From Gordionus sp. m RMFG-2023 (Eukaryota; Nematomorpha; Gordioida; Chordodea; Parachordodidae): a stretch of DNA of 64,000 nucleotides. Made by a program: the position numbers and the translations under genes. The notes under the pieces are model-generated. The model worked only from the letters and a program-made list of their open reading frames with translations, did no database searches and was not told the origin of the DNA. Positions 1 through 11,420 of the stretch are shown one piece after another; position 1 is the first letter of the stretch, and the number at the start of each line of letters is the position of its first letter. The stretch is taken from NCBI RefSeq assembly GCF_954871325.1, contig NC_088775.1, forward strand, positions 37,487,561 to 37,551,560. The letters run 5' to 3'.

Positions 1-1675
1 TAAATTTTAATTATCTCGTGGATTAAATAGAATGTTAGCGACAACTTATTATTAGAACTATTGGGTTCAAAACATAAATATACATATTTTTTAATATTTC
101 TAAATTTAAACGTAGGGAATTATAAAAAATTATGTCAATGGGAATCTCTCTATGAAATCAAATGTTAAAAAAAAAATTAATAGTATAAATAACTTTTAAC
201 TAGTTTCATAACAAATTTATAAAAATATTTATATTTTAACATTCCTCGTGGAATGAATCAGAATAGCAGTGTGTTAATACTATACGAACCTTATTCAAAA
301 CATAAATATATAATTTTATTTTTATATTTTACGCGGAATTTAAATAATATTAGCACTAAAAATTTCTTTGTGAATTCAGATGTTTTAGAACATCTTTATA
401 GTACAAAAACATTTAACTAGGCTTAAAATAAATTAATTTTTTTAAATTTATTTTTTCTCGTGGGGTAAAATATTAATACAGTGCCAATTTATTACTAGAA
501 CCAAAAGTTTTTGAACATTTTTTAGTATCAAAAACTTTTAACTATAAAACATAATTTAAAAAAATTTCATATTTAATTTTTCCTCGTAGAGTAAATTAAA
601 ATGCTAGTGCCAATTTATTACTAGACCCAGAAGTTTTGAACATCTATTTACTATATAATACTTAAGTAGGCTTAAAATAGAATTTAAAAAGATTTCATAA
701 ATTTTTTACATCGTTGGGTAAAATATAATGGCAGTGCCAATTTATTACTAGACCCAAATGTTTTAGAACCTGTTTCTATTATCAAAAACTTTTAACTAAA
801 AATTTGAAGCAAATTTTTAATAAATTTTCGTAATTTTTTTCTCGTGGACTAAAATATAATAACAGTGCTAATTTATTAATAAACACAAAAGTTTTTAAAC
901 ACTTTTTTTAGTATCAGATACTTTAAAATAAGAAGAAAAAGTTTTTTTAAAAATTAATAATTTAGTTCCTCGTGGAGTAGAATATAATGAAAGTGCTAAT
1001 TCGCAAAGGTTTTTGACAATCTTTCTAATATCACAAGCATTTAACCAGGTTTATAACAACGTCTTAAAAAAAATTCACAACTTTATTTTCCTCATGGATT
1101 AAAATATAACAGCAGTGACAATTTATTACAAGATCCATAGATTTAAGAACATCCTTCTAGTATCAAAAACTATTAACTAGACTTAAGTAAATTTTTAAAA
1201 AATTTTCAGAATTTATCCTTGTGGAGTAAAATATAATATCAGTGAAAATTTATTACTTGACCCAAAGGTTTTAGAACATCTTCCTAATATCATAAAGATT
1301 TAACTAGGTTTAAAACAACGTCTTAAAACAATTCATAATTATTTTCCTCGTGGAGAAAAATATAACAGCAGTGCATATTACCAAACCCAAAGGTTTTAGA
1401 ACATCCTCCTAATATCATAAACAATTAACTAGGTTTACAACGTCTTAAAAATAATTCGCAATTTTTTTCCTTGTGGAGTAAAATATAACAGCATTGCCAA
1501 TTTATTACAAGACCCAAAGGTTTAAGAATATATATCAAAATTTTAACTAGGCTTAAGATAAATTTTTTTTAAATTTTCGCATTTATATTTTTGGCAGTGC
1601 CTATTTATTACTAGAACCAAAGATTTTTGAACATCTTACTAATATCAAAAACAATGAACCCGGATTTAAACAAAC
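1..1675. repeat. Satellite-like tandem array, about 125-bp units
   Basis: About 13 diverged head-to-tail units of roughly 110-130 bp. Each carries a CTCGTGG-type start, then AGTAAAATATAA, CAGTGCCAATTTATTACTAG and a TTTTAGAACATC block. Clear unit starts lie near 243, 452, 581, 709, 839, 966, 1089, 1217, 1344 and 1468, with spacing of 122-130 bp; a partial unit lies near 1590. The first few units are more degraded. The array begins at or before the window edge, so its true length is unknown. No coding potential is seen. Confidence 0.85.
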
Positions 1676-1689
1676 TAGTTTAATTTTCT

Positions 1690-1870
1690 ATATATTCAAC
1701 AAATTGACCCAGCAAGCTAACCCAGCAGGCCGACCCAGTAAGCCACCACAGGTTGGCTCAACAGGCCCAATGGGTCGGGCTAGGTCGTGGTCGATTTTTC
1801 GACCCTGGAGGGTTGGGCCAATTTTTACGACTTCGACTCGGGGTCTTGGTCGAATACAATACTACATGCC
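1690..1870. repeat. GC-rich patch with short GACCCAGCA-like repeats
   Basis: An abrupt GC-rich island directly after the satellite array. It starts with degenerate repeats of the type GACCCAGCAAGC and continues with GGGTCGGGCTAGG and GGGTCTTGG stretches. Comparable GC-rich islands elsewhere in the window are subterminal parts of DNA transposons, so this may be the end of one. No matching inverted end was found, and the short open frame here looks spurious. Confidence 0.4.
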
Positions 1871-1875
1871 AGTCT

Positions 1876-3050
1876 GCAGAATTTATTTAAAAAATATAAA
1901 AAAAATTAACATAACGAATTCTTATATAAGTGGCACAAGGTAAAAAATATACGTAAATAAAAAATAATATATATAATAAATTTTGCATAGTTGTATGTGA
2001 AATAAAAAATCATGATAGTTATAAAAGTCTTAATTTTTATCCTCATTTCAATTATTTTTCCCAAAATGTATATTTTAAAAGTTAATTATTTTCCGATATC
2101 ATTACCTGTAATGCTTTTCTTAAATAACATCATCATAATATTGATTATTACAGATTACGTAACAGCAGTGCTTTACACTTTCGATTTGATAATCTTGATA
2201 AAATGTTTAATTATATCGATCACTAGACAAAATGTACATTATCAATGTTGTTAACGATATTGTTTCGAACATCATGTTCATGTCATGATAGACATGTTAA
2301 TATATAGTTCCATTTCATATTACAAGGGTTATAATAATAAATGACTGAAAATATTAAATAGAGAATAACAACATAATGTATAAAAAACATACATTAGATT
2401 TTCCTAAGGAATTATTAATAACTAATCTGTATAGTGATACTTGCAATAATGATGTCAAAGTAGAGATTTTCCTTAACCTCTTAATGAGTGAAATTATTTA
2501 AAATTAAAATCTTTATGTTCTGCAACTATGAAAGCATCATTAAGAAATTAAAATTACTCGTGCCATACAAATAAAAATGAGAAAATCATTGAATTTATGA
2601 AAATTTTCTATGACTGTCAATGAGATTATAAAAATAATGCCAAGTAATAGAGAAACTTAAAGCTTCTACTATAAGCAACGAAATTAAGTAAAAAAGATGA
2701 TTATACATCAGAAGAGATATTGCTTATTGGATGAAAATTAAAAAAAATTAAGGAAGTCAAAGATTTGAAATTTTAATAATAACTTTTCATCTTGTGATAA
2801 TTATAGATATTATAATCAAAATCTATTTAAAATAACTGTAGACCATTTAATAACTGTTATCCAAGATACAATATGAGTGAGATAGCAAGGAAATTGGTAT
2901 ATCTGAAATAAAATAATCCAATTTCTCGGAATTATCAAGATATTACAAAAAATTTGGAGGGTGATAGTAGAAAATAGGAAAAATGCGTTATTAGGATGAT
3001 CTTGGATCAATACTTTCAAAACATTTTAAATAAATTTGTAGGAAATAGAA
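1876..3050. other. AT-rich sequence, nothing recognised
   Basis: Low-complexity AT-rich DNA with scattered stops in all frames. Short open frames near 2012-2254 and 2816-3019 have no recognisable motif and no conserved composition. The last part may belong to the old LTR fossil that follows. Confidence 0.5.
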
Positions 3051-3059
3051 GAATACCAT

Positions 3060-3330
3060 ATTCAAAAATTGACATGAGAAAAAGACTAAATCATTGAGAC
3101 GGTAAAAAAATGTTCGCTGGGCAAGTACGATAACTCCTATATTAAAGAAAACGGTAACATAAGTGTGCCGACTTTAAAGATACAATCAATCCAGATTTAG
3201 AAAATGGGTGAATTTACGAATATTGATTTTAAAAATGCTTTTTTGTAAATTTCAAAAGATAAAAATTATAGTTAACTATTTCAACTTATAAAAGTTATTT
3301 TCGTTTCACTAGAGTACCATTTGATATTTT
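3060..3330 (+). mobile_element. Very old LTR-retrotransposon fossil (reverse transcriptase trace)
   Basis: The + strand preserves scattered fragments reminiscent of a Ty3/gypsy reverse transcriptase, in the expected order: a WAS-TITPI-LKK block, an (I)C-DFK-type block followed by an N-P motif, and an (I)DFKNAFL-type block. Conservation is weak and the piece is heavily broken, so it appears much older than the other gypsy fossils in the window. The family assignment rests on motif order only. Confidence 0.4.
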
Positions 3331-3339
3331 TTAATAAAA

Positions 3340-5810
3340 ATTCTCTTGAATAGTTTGTTAAATAACAACAGTTTATTAGTAATATAAGTAATAATTAAAA
3401 AATCTTAAATTCAAAGCATAAAATGATTATTGAATTGAAAGAATCTAAATATAAATTTTTAATTATAAATATATGGTACAAATATTATATATTACATTTA
3501 AAATAATTATAATTTAAAATTACCATTCTATGATATTAAATCCGCAAGTTGGCTTATTTATTTTAAAATTTTGTTATGCTCTAAATCAAAATCTAATTAA
3601 ATATATTTCAACTAGAGCAATTTTTAAAAAATCACCATGGCTATAAGAAATTTAGACAATTTTAATACTAATTTTATGTTAATAAGAGAAAAAAATTGTA
3701 AGTTCTCTTTTTCTCAAACTACACTGGACAAAAATACCCCAAGGCAAAGGGCATTGGACAATATATCATCAATTTAATAAAAATTTTAATAAATGGCAAA
3801 TTAAATTTATTATGCACTTATTTAAATAATTGATAAATAAATTTTTGATAATCTGATAGAAATATTAACATATTAAACACACAGCCCTTAGGCATTAGAC
3901 CAAATTTGGTTATTTTTATATATTAAATCTAAGTAGCCCTTTTGATCTTGACTATAAACTCGTCCAAGAGATCGGTTTCCATAAAAAAAGATAACAATCA
4001 TCTTTGTGGTATTAAACTAAACATACACCCTTAGCATAACCCTACCCGTATTTTTCTACCCTAACCTTTATATGATTAAATTTTGCTAGGCCATTTTAAC
4101 CGTATTTCGTATCTTTCACTATCTCTACCCTAGCTCTTAGCTATAGTGCTAAGCTGGAGACTTCTATTTTCTAATTTTCAAGTCTATTAAATAAAAGTGG
4201 TGACCCATGAAAATCCTTATTTAAAATAAATTTGCTACCTATGTGAGCCAGTTGTTAAAAAATTTGCGGCATGCAAGCCAATTTATAAAAAAAATTATAT
4301 AAAAAAAACAAATGCGTCAATTAACAAATTTATTTCTAGCATTTAAATTTTACGTTTGGCATTTATCTTTAATCGTGACCCCTCATTTTAAGGTATTTCT
4401 CACTTTCGGGGAGCTGACAATTAGGTAATCAATAAAGATTGGGTATTTTGTTAAATAAGAACAATTGTCCAATTCTCCGGTGCTTATTCGAGTTGATTTA
4501 TATCTTTACTGTTCCAATTGCTTCAAATAATTGTATTTATTTTTAGCTGTATTTTTTCAAGCAATATTTCATAATTTTCTTGGGTTTCAATTTAAAACAA
4601 AAAGGGTCATGATCATATTCTTCATATTGGCTGATAGTATTCTTTGGATCCAAAGTTTCTTGAGAATTTCATCACTAAAATTAGTGATGTCTTCATTTCT
4701 ATTAATGCTAGCAATACATTGATGTCTCTTACGTTTTTTTTAACTCCGAATTTCCTCTAATATATTAGTATCATCTAAATGGTTTTATGACGATATCCAT
4801 GGTTCAACCATGTAATCTTTTTTTGAAATTTTGACTTTCATCTAATCAGATTCCTAGTCCGAAAAATATTTTGCGATATTTGTATTTATTAATTTATAAG
4901 GGGGATTAATTATGATCCCAAAACAAAATAAAACAATAGTTAAAATTGTTATTGCGCGAAGAAATAATATATGAAAAAATATTTTAAATTTTTTAGAAAC
5001 TTCAGGCGTTTCCCACCTTTAATCTTTATAATATGTCCTTTAAATTGAATCAAATCAAATTTCAAAAAATCGAGATAAAATGGATGAATCACCGAATTAT
5101 CTATTAACAGTTATTATTTAAATGAAAAACTTAAATATTTCCAAAGTTTAAATTAAATATATATTTCCTAAATTAAGATAATTAATTAGAACAATGAATT
5201 CATTATACTTGTAATTTAATTTAAATGCTATAATTATTTTAATGGTTTAAAATACTATAAAACTATACATTTTCTAAAAAATCTATCAAAATACTGAAAT
5301 ATTATTATGGCAATCTTGTTATTGAAAATAAACAATAAATACTGGAGAAATAAATAACAGCATTTATGTTATTTTTTTATTGAGATTTGAAAACGCCAAA
5401 TTATTTTCAGTCAATTTTTTTTCTTCGGATAATATAATTGTAATATTTTTATCTATAAATATAATATCTAATGAAGGATAATTCGAATAAATCTACAGGC
5501 GCGTGTCAAAGAAAATCGGCTAAGTATTGAATACGAGTTAAGTTATTAAGTTGAACTACATTTCAAAAATAAACCCAAGGCCAAAATTATTTTTTCGTCG
5601 ACTATATATATATTCGCTAATAGAGGACTTACCCAACGGTGGGAACCAATAGAAAACCAAAAAATAATTGAATACAAAAAAGTAAGATTAAAATATACTT
5701 TAAAAAATCAAAATATAAATGCACTTCTTTAAAGAACCAAAAGTAAAAAATATAATATAAAAGTGCACTTTAAAAAAAAAATAGCAAAAATAAAATAAGA
5801 AAACCAATAT
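3340..5810. other. AT-rich region, possible LTR end near 4.2 kb, no gene
   Basis: About 2.5 kb without a supportable gene. The stretch 3890-4200 is less AT-rich. It ends in an AATAAAAG-TGGTGACCC junction near 4190-4206, which resembles an LTR end followed by a primer-binding site. Since very old reverse transcriptase traces lie upstream, this could be the remains of a Ty3-type LTR. A second LTR was not found. The rest shows only AT-rich low complexity. Confidence 0.3.
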
Positions 5811-5816
5811 TAAAAC

Positions 5817-6335
5817 CAGGGCTGTGTACCCTCCTTCTAAAAAAAGGGGTTCAGGTTTGGGTTCTGGTTCAGTAAAATATCTTTGAACCGGGTTATGGTT
5901 CAAGGTTTGTGGTCCAGAAAAATAAAGACTCATAAGATTTAGTAAAAATAATACACATCAGTTTTTTTATAAACTTATTTTACTATATTTAGATACCATA
6001 AAAATAATATATATTATAATTAGTATATAAGCGAAATACCATAATTATAAAAAAAAGATATAAAAATATGCTGGTAAAATTTTAAAATTTTTACATGAAA
6101 TGGAGTACTCTAAAATAAAATAGGATTCCACGCAAAATAATTTTAAAAATGTTTTTATATTGAAAATAAAAAAAATATATTTTAAATAATTTGCAGGTTT
6201 TTTATATTTAATTTTATGTAGTTTTATATATTTTTCAATATAAATAAAAATTTAATATTTTTAAAAAAATTATTGAACCCTGAACCCTACATTTTAAAGA
6301 AGGGTCATGGTTCAGAGTTCGGGTTCACAGCCCTG
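5817..6335. mobile_element. hAT-like MITE (519 bp)
   Basis: Begins CAGGGCTGTG and ends CACAGCCCTG, an almost perfect 10-bp terminal inverted repeat. It is flanked by ATTAAAAC on the left and ATTAAACA on the right, an 8-bp target duplication matching at 6 of 8 positions. Both subterminal regions carry GGTTC/GAACC-type repeats (GGTTCAGG, GGGTTCTGG, GAACCCTGAACCC), probably transposase binding sites. There is no internal coding sequence. TIR style and duplication length fit the hAT superfamily. Confidence 0.8.
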
Positions 6336-6429
6336 ATTAAACAAAAAATGTCATTTTCTTATCAATTTTTACTAAAATTAGAATTAACCAACCTTGATCA
6401 TCTGCTGACCATAGGGTATAGATAAAGCT

Positions 6430-6732
6430 GTGACCTGTGTCTACCTTGTAAATTTAAAGGGTGCGGGAAATAGCCTGATCATAAGGGATGGCCTAGCTTG
6501 TTTATATTCTAAAGGGAGGTTCAGCCGCCAAAGAGCTAAATTTATATTCTATAATAAATTAGATTTGGCTAATTATCCAAATCTCGTGGAACTCGTTCAG
6601 TCTAATGGGAAAAGGCCAGATATCTTAAAAATATTCTTTGATTTAGAGAAACACCTTATTTGGGATTTCACTTGTGTCTCACAGCTTTTCTCTAATTCAA
6701 AGCCCGATTATTATAGCCAATCGAAAATTTGA
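6430..6732 (+). pseudogene. LINE C-terminal domain fragment (restriction-like endonuclease type)
   Basis: A 100-residue open stretch matching the C-terminal region of a class of animal non-LTR reverse transcriptases. The order is a RDGLACLYSKGRFSRQ block (family form: HGL-C--S-GR-SRH), then NGKRPD, then LIWDFTCV. Known family members read GKRPDG ... WD-TC, and this region is probably a PD-(D/E)XK-like nuclease; that function is inference. The reverse transcriptase is absent upstream, where a hAT-like MITE sits, so this is an isolated fragment. The same domain recurs on the minus strand at 17.9 kb. Confidence 0.65.
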
Positions 6733-6734
6733 AA

Positions 6735-7350
6735 GTACCATGCCATTTAGATTTTTATTTTATCTCTAATTTTTTAAGATTTTGGGTGGAAAAATTTTAC
6801 TAATTAAATTAGAATCGTGGATCTTAAATTTCACAACCAATCCAAATTGCTGTGTTCCGAGGCATTATTCTTTGTTTCCTCAGATCTCAATTATAGCTTT
6901 TCTTTTTAAATTTATAGTTATTTCCCGGTTTATGTTTTTTTAAATATTTTTTAAATAGTTAACATGTTTTTTATATTTTAATATAGTTTTCTATGTTATT
7001 TTAATATATTTTTATTAAATTTGCTGCCATATTTATAGCTTATTTTGAAATAATATTTAAATTTTAAAAATTAAAATAAATAATAAAAATATACAAAATC
7101 TCATACTATAAAAACGTAATAGTTCCCAAAAAACAAGAATGATTATATTTTAAAAAAATAAATTTTTGGGGGTTTTGATGTAAGGCCTCTTATTTTGCCA
7201 CCTATATTTTTTAATTTAAAGTTCCGATGATATATGTCAAAGGAAAGAGATCACGATTCGTAAAAAAACATATTTGTTGATTTTGAATATTTTTTTCCTC
7301 AGCTATATCAACCGGATTCTAATTTACATTTTTTGGAAATGAAGAGACGC
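6735..7350. other. AT-rich spacer before gypsy element
   Basis: About 600 bp of AT-rich sequence with no gene. It may contain the 5' non-coding part of the gypsy element that follows, but I could not match it to the repetitive region downstream of that element and define LTRs. Confidence 0.4.
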
Positions 7351-7674
7351 ATGTGAAATACCAAATTAAGGATTACCCAAAGACCAAATTACCGAAATTA
7401 AACCATTTGGCCTCAGGTCATCCTGATGATAAATTAGAAGGTTACAGGATGTTTAGTATTAGACAAAAACTAGTGAAAACAAAAAAAAATATAGAATACA
7501 ATACATTTATTATTCCTGATTTTATTTTGGTTACCGTCCAATTCCGAGTTGAAATTATGTTCAAATGAGAATTCTCATGAAACTGATGTTTCAAATGAGA
7601 TTAATATTGATCCGTCAATTAAAACATATGATATTTTAATGACTGAGAGATTAGTTGAACCTCGTCCTTGTCCA

Positions 7675-7790
7675 AGAGTTATCGTAAGAGTTGACTCGAG
7701 GGATATTGACATGTTGTTCGACACAGGGGCTAGCATTTCTATAATGTCTCGAAGAAATTATTTTAAGTATTGGCCTAAAGGTAAGCTTGA
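7675..7790 (+). pseudogene. Retropepsin-like protease domain of gypsy fossil 1
   Basis: Contains MLFDTGASISIM, the active-site DTG motif of retroviral-type aspartic proteases, preceded by a short basic/valine strand. It lies directly upstream of the reverse transcriptase, as expected for Ty3/gypsy. Part of the fossil described at 7.35-10.72 kb. Confidence 0.85.
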
Positions 7791-8279
7791 GAAAGAATCT
7801 ATGTGCGTCAGACAATTTGATGGGTCTGAGATAATAGTTTTGGGAAAAACTAAATTGGGCGTAATTCTTCATGATACCACATTTTTCCTAGATTTATGAG
7901 TAGTAAAGAAAGATTGGAAACCATCATGGGGTGGGATTGGATTGTTCAGTTAGGTCCTTTCAGTAATTATTGGAATATTTTTGCCCTACATAATGGTTCG
8001 GCCATAATTAACCCGAAAGACCAAAATATTGCCTATAACGCTCGAAAAAATATCCGTGAAATAGAAGGGAAGGATTTAACCATAAAACAAAATGATTCAA
8101 CCCGTAATTCTGATAGGTATGTAAAGTCCACGGAATTAATGGTTGAAAACAACATTAGCATTGATAAAACCCCAGTGGTTGCTATTGGTATTCCTGATTA
8201 CATAAAATGAGTGAAAATATATCTCGTTTAATGAAGAAGTATGAAATAATTTTCGAAGACAAATTAGGTTGTCTTAATG

Positions 8280-8960
8280 ATTATCAAGTAGATATAAAAT
8301 TAAGGGAAGGATTTGCACCTATTTTCCTAGCGTGTCGTCGAGTCCCTTTTGAATGGAAAAAGGAAATTGACGAAGAATTGGATCAATGGGTTAACGATGG
8401 TATCATTGTTCCAGTGGAATATAGTGTATGGGCAACCCCGTTGGTGCCGGTTAAGAAATCAAATGGTAAATTGAGACTCTGTGCTGATTTCAGAGTAACC
8501 GTTAATCGATGGGTAGTAGAGGTTAAATATCCTTTACCCCGAATTGAGGAAATTTTGGCCCAGTTGAAGGGAGCGAAATATTTTTCAAAGGTTGATTTTT
8601 CGTCAGCCTATTTACAATTACCTTTGAGGGAGGAGATTCGTAAATTATTGACGATCACGACTCCCAAAGGGTTGTTCGCTTTTTGTAGATTACCATTTGG
8701 GTTGAGTGTGTCAGCGCCTATTTTTCAGCGCACCATGGCGTCCGTTTTTCAAGGATTAGAGGGTGTATTTTATTACATGGATGATGTGCTAATTACAGGG
8801 ATAACGCCTGAGCAGCATAACCATCGTCTAGAGGAAGTTTTTAAAAGAATTCATGGTAAAGGCTTGAGAGCCAGCAAAGAAAAAAGCATTTTGGGTGTAA
8901 TGGAGGTCGAATATTTAGGCCATCAAATAAATGGGATTGAGGTGAAGCCATTGCAAAAAA
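8280..8960 (+). pseudogene. Reverse transcriptase domain of gypsy fossil 1
   Basis: Recognisable Ty3-type reverse transcriptase blocks: WATPLVPVKKSNGKLRLC, VDFSSAYLQLPL, FCRLPFGLSVSAP and the catalytic YYMDDVLI box, followed by the YLGH thumb motif. Part of the fossil described at 7.35-10.72 kb. Confidence 0.92.
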
Positions 8961-9099
8961 ATTTAAAAAATATATTAAATTTGAAGCAGCCCAATAATAA
9001 GGCTGAGGTGCAGTCCTTTTTGGGTATGGTAAATTACTATCATCGTTTTATAGAGGATTTTGCGAAGGTAGCTGCCCCGTTATATGATTTATTAAAAAA

Positions 9100-9560
9100 G
9101 GGTGTTCATTTCGATTGGAAAGTAGAGCAACAAGAAGCATTTGAAATTTTAAAGGGCAAAATTGGGGAAGAGCCAATTTTAGTCTGTTTCAACAATGATT
9201 TAGAAATTATTTTAGCGGTTGATGCCTCCAACAAAGGTGTTGGAGGAGCCCTATTACATGTAATTGATGGTGTGGAAAGACCCATCCTTTTTTTTCCCGA
9301 GTTTTTAGGGATGTCGAAACGAGATATTCGGTGATTGAACAGGAGGCCTTGGCCGTGATTTTCGGTTTGACGAAATGCCGTGAATATTTGATTTGTAAAA
9401 AATTTGAAATTTTTACTGACCACAAGCCATTAATCCACCTATTCCGAAAGGATAATAGAGAGTTAATGCTATCTCTCCGGTTACAACGTTGGTTGTTATT
9501 AGTGGGCAGTTTTAACGTGGAAGTTAGATATCGTCGGGGCAAAGAGAATCATTTGTAGAG
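9100..9560 (+). pseudogene. RNase H domain of gypsy fossil 1
   Basis: Shows the Ty3-type RNase H signature: VDASNKGVGGALL, then an IEQEALAVIF block, then FTDHKPLIHLF, ending in the RRGKENH tether motif that normally precedes an AD-LSR box. Part of the fossil described at 7.35-10.72 kb. Confidence 0.9.
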
Positions 9561-9829
9561 ATATTTTGTCCAGGTTGGGTTCTGACTGTGCAGACCCGGA
9601 AATAAATAGTAGTATAAGTGATAGAGAGAAAGCCTTAGTGCGTTCTCTGTCTTATATTTTAAAAGGGGGTCCTACCAATTGGGAGGATTTGAAAGCCAAT
9701 ACTGCGAATGACAAAGTGCTAGGTCAGATAAAATTAAGTCTAACAGGAGATAAACCTTGGAAAAACAAATATGATGCATATAAAAAAATACAGAAAGAAT
9801 TATCAATTGTTGATGATTGTATTATGAGG

Positions 9830-10715
9830 GGAAACCGGGCCGTAATTCCTTATAAATTACGGAGTAAAATTATGAAATTATTGCACGCCGGTCATCAAGG
9901 TCGAGACAAGATGAAGTCTTGGGCTCGAGAATATGTATGGTGGCCTGGTATGGGCAAGGATATTGAACGGATTACCAGGAAATGTGTTCCTTGTAATGCC
10001 TGTGCTCCTATGCCCCGTAAAGAGGTAAGGCAATTTTGGCCTAAATCAAAGAAACCTTGGGAACGTATCCACATCGATTTCTTTGATCTTGATAAAAGGA
10101 CATATTTTTTAGTGGTAGACTCGTATTCTAAATGGATAGAATATGCAGAAGTACATGGATATACCACAAAAATTGTTGTGAAAAAATTAAGAGAATTATA
10201 TGCTCGGTTCGGTTTTCCGGACAAGATAGTGTCTGACGGGGGTCCCGCCTTTGTCAGCGAAGATTTTAAACAGTTTTGTGTTGAGTCACAGACAAAACAC
10301 ATTCTAGCTCCACCATATCATCCCAGCTCGAATGGACAAGCTGAGAGAATGGTAGCCATTGTTAAAGATTGGATCAAAAAGGCTGGAGCCCATAAAGAGG
10401 AGGCTTACATGTCTCAATTATATTACCTCAATTCTCGTAATCGAGATGGAGTTACGCCTGTCGAGTTATTTTTAGGTAGGCGAACACGGGGTCCTTTGGA
10501 CTTCTTAAAACCAAAGAAGAAGACTATTACCTCAATGGAAGTAAAATTAGGGGTACGGTTTGCCGTGGGACAAAAGGTTTGGGCCCGATTGTTCGACAAT
10601 CGGGCAACCAAATGGGAAAAGGGTCGGGTCATATTGAACCGGGGTTCGAAATTAAGTGAAATTTTGTTAATAACAGGGGTGACCGTGGTTCGTCATCACG
10701 ATCATATGAGATTGG
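9830..10715 (+). pseudogene. Integrase domain of gypsy fossil 1
   Basis: Contains an HHCC zinc-binding region (LLHAGHQGRDK ... CVPCNAC), then the DDE core: HIDFFDLDKR, IVSDGGPAFVS and PYHPSSNGQAERMV. A basic C-terminal region with KVWARLFDNR follows. The order and spacing are those of Ty3/gypsy integrases. Part of the fossil described at 7.35-10.72 kb. Confidence 0.9.
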
Positions 10716-10720
10716 GATAA

Positions 10721-11420
10721 ATAAGAAGCGTCTTATTTGTTTGGGGTTCATATGGGTTCGGTTTCCGAATATATTTAGTCATATTGAAAATAGTTCAATA
10801 TAGACAGGTTGTTGGTCATTTGCAGTTATAATCATAGTTCTATTAGACGAGTTTAATAAAATCGGTTTCTGAATATATTGGTCATATTAAAAATAGGTCA
10901 ATATAGACGGGTTTAATAAATTTGTCAACATGGTAAAGATATATATATTTGGTCATATTAAAAATAGGTTAATATAGACTGGTTTAATAAATTTATCAAC
11001 ATGGTAATGATATGGAAAGTTTTCTTCGGTTTGGTTCGTTAAGGAATGTCTTTGTCTGTTTTGTCAAATGAAGATTTGTGTTAATGTTGTCTTGTATTAA
11101 ATAAAGTTTGGTTTTCAAAGTAATGAAAACATGTTTGTATATTGTCCGTTTTTAAATGAATAGCAAGTTTTTTTTTGTGTAAGGAAAAATTGTGTTAATG
11201 TTATCTGGTATTAAATAAAGTTTTGTTTTCAAAGTAATGAAAGGATGTTTTTATCTTTCATTAGATTAATAGAAAGTTTTTTTTTTAATGTAATGAAAAG
11301 ATGTTTATCTTTTATTAGATTAATAGAAAGTTTTGTTTTTAATGTAATGAAAAGATGTTTATCTTTTATTAGATTAATAGAAAGTTTTGTTTTTTTTCTT
11401 TTAGTTTTAGGATGGCAAAA
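10721..11420. repeat. Repetitive 3' region of gypsy fossil 1
   Basis: Three successive tandem blocks without coding sequence. A unit of about 70 bp (GGTCATATTAAAAATAGG ... CAACATGGTAA) is repeated around 10770-11012. A unit of about 115 bp (GTGTTAATG ... TTTTCAAAGTAATG) occurs twice, near 11078 and 11193. A unit of 54-57 bp (TAATGAAAAGATGTTTATC) repeats from about 11234 to 11400. The region directly follows integrase and probably includes the 3' non-coding and LTR sequence, but exact LTR ends could not be set. Confidence 0.7.

Larger units (their letters stand above)
7350..10720 (+). mobile_element. Ty3/gypsy LTR-retrotransposon fossil (element 1)
   Basis: The best preserved retroelement here, with pol domains in canonical Ty3/gypsy order: aspartic protease, reverse transcriptase, RNase H, integrase. 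A possible Gag remnant lies at the start, but no clear zinc knuckle or pair of LTRs was identified. Domain motifs are well conserved, so it is probably fairly young, but it is broken with only a handful of breaks. The integrase C-terminus resembles the fragment at 25.8 kb, and the pol region resembles the fossil at 59.4-60.5 kb, so related copies occur in the same window. Confidence 0.9.
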
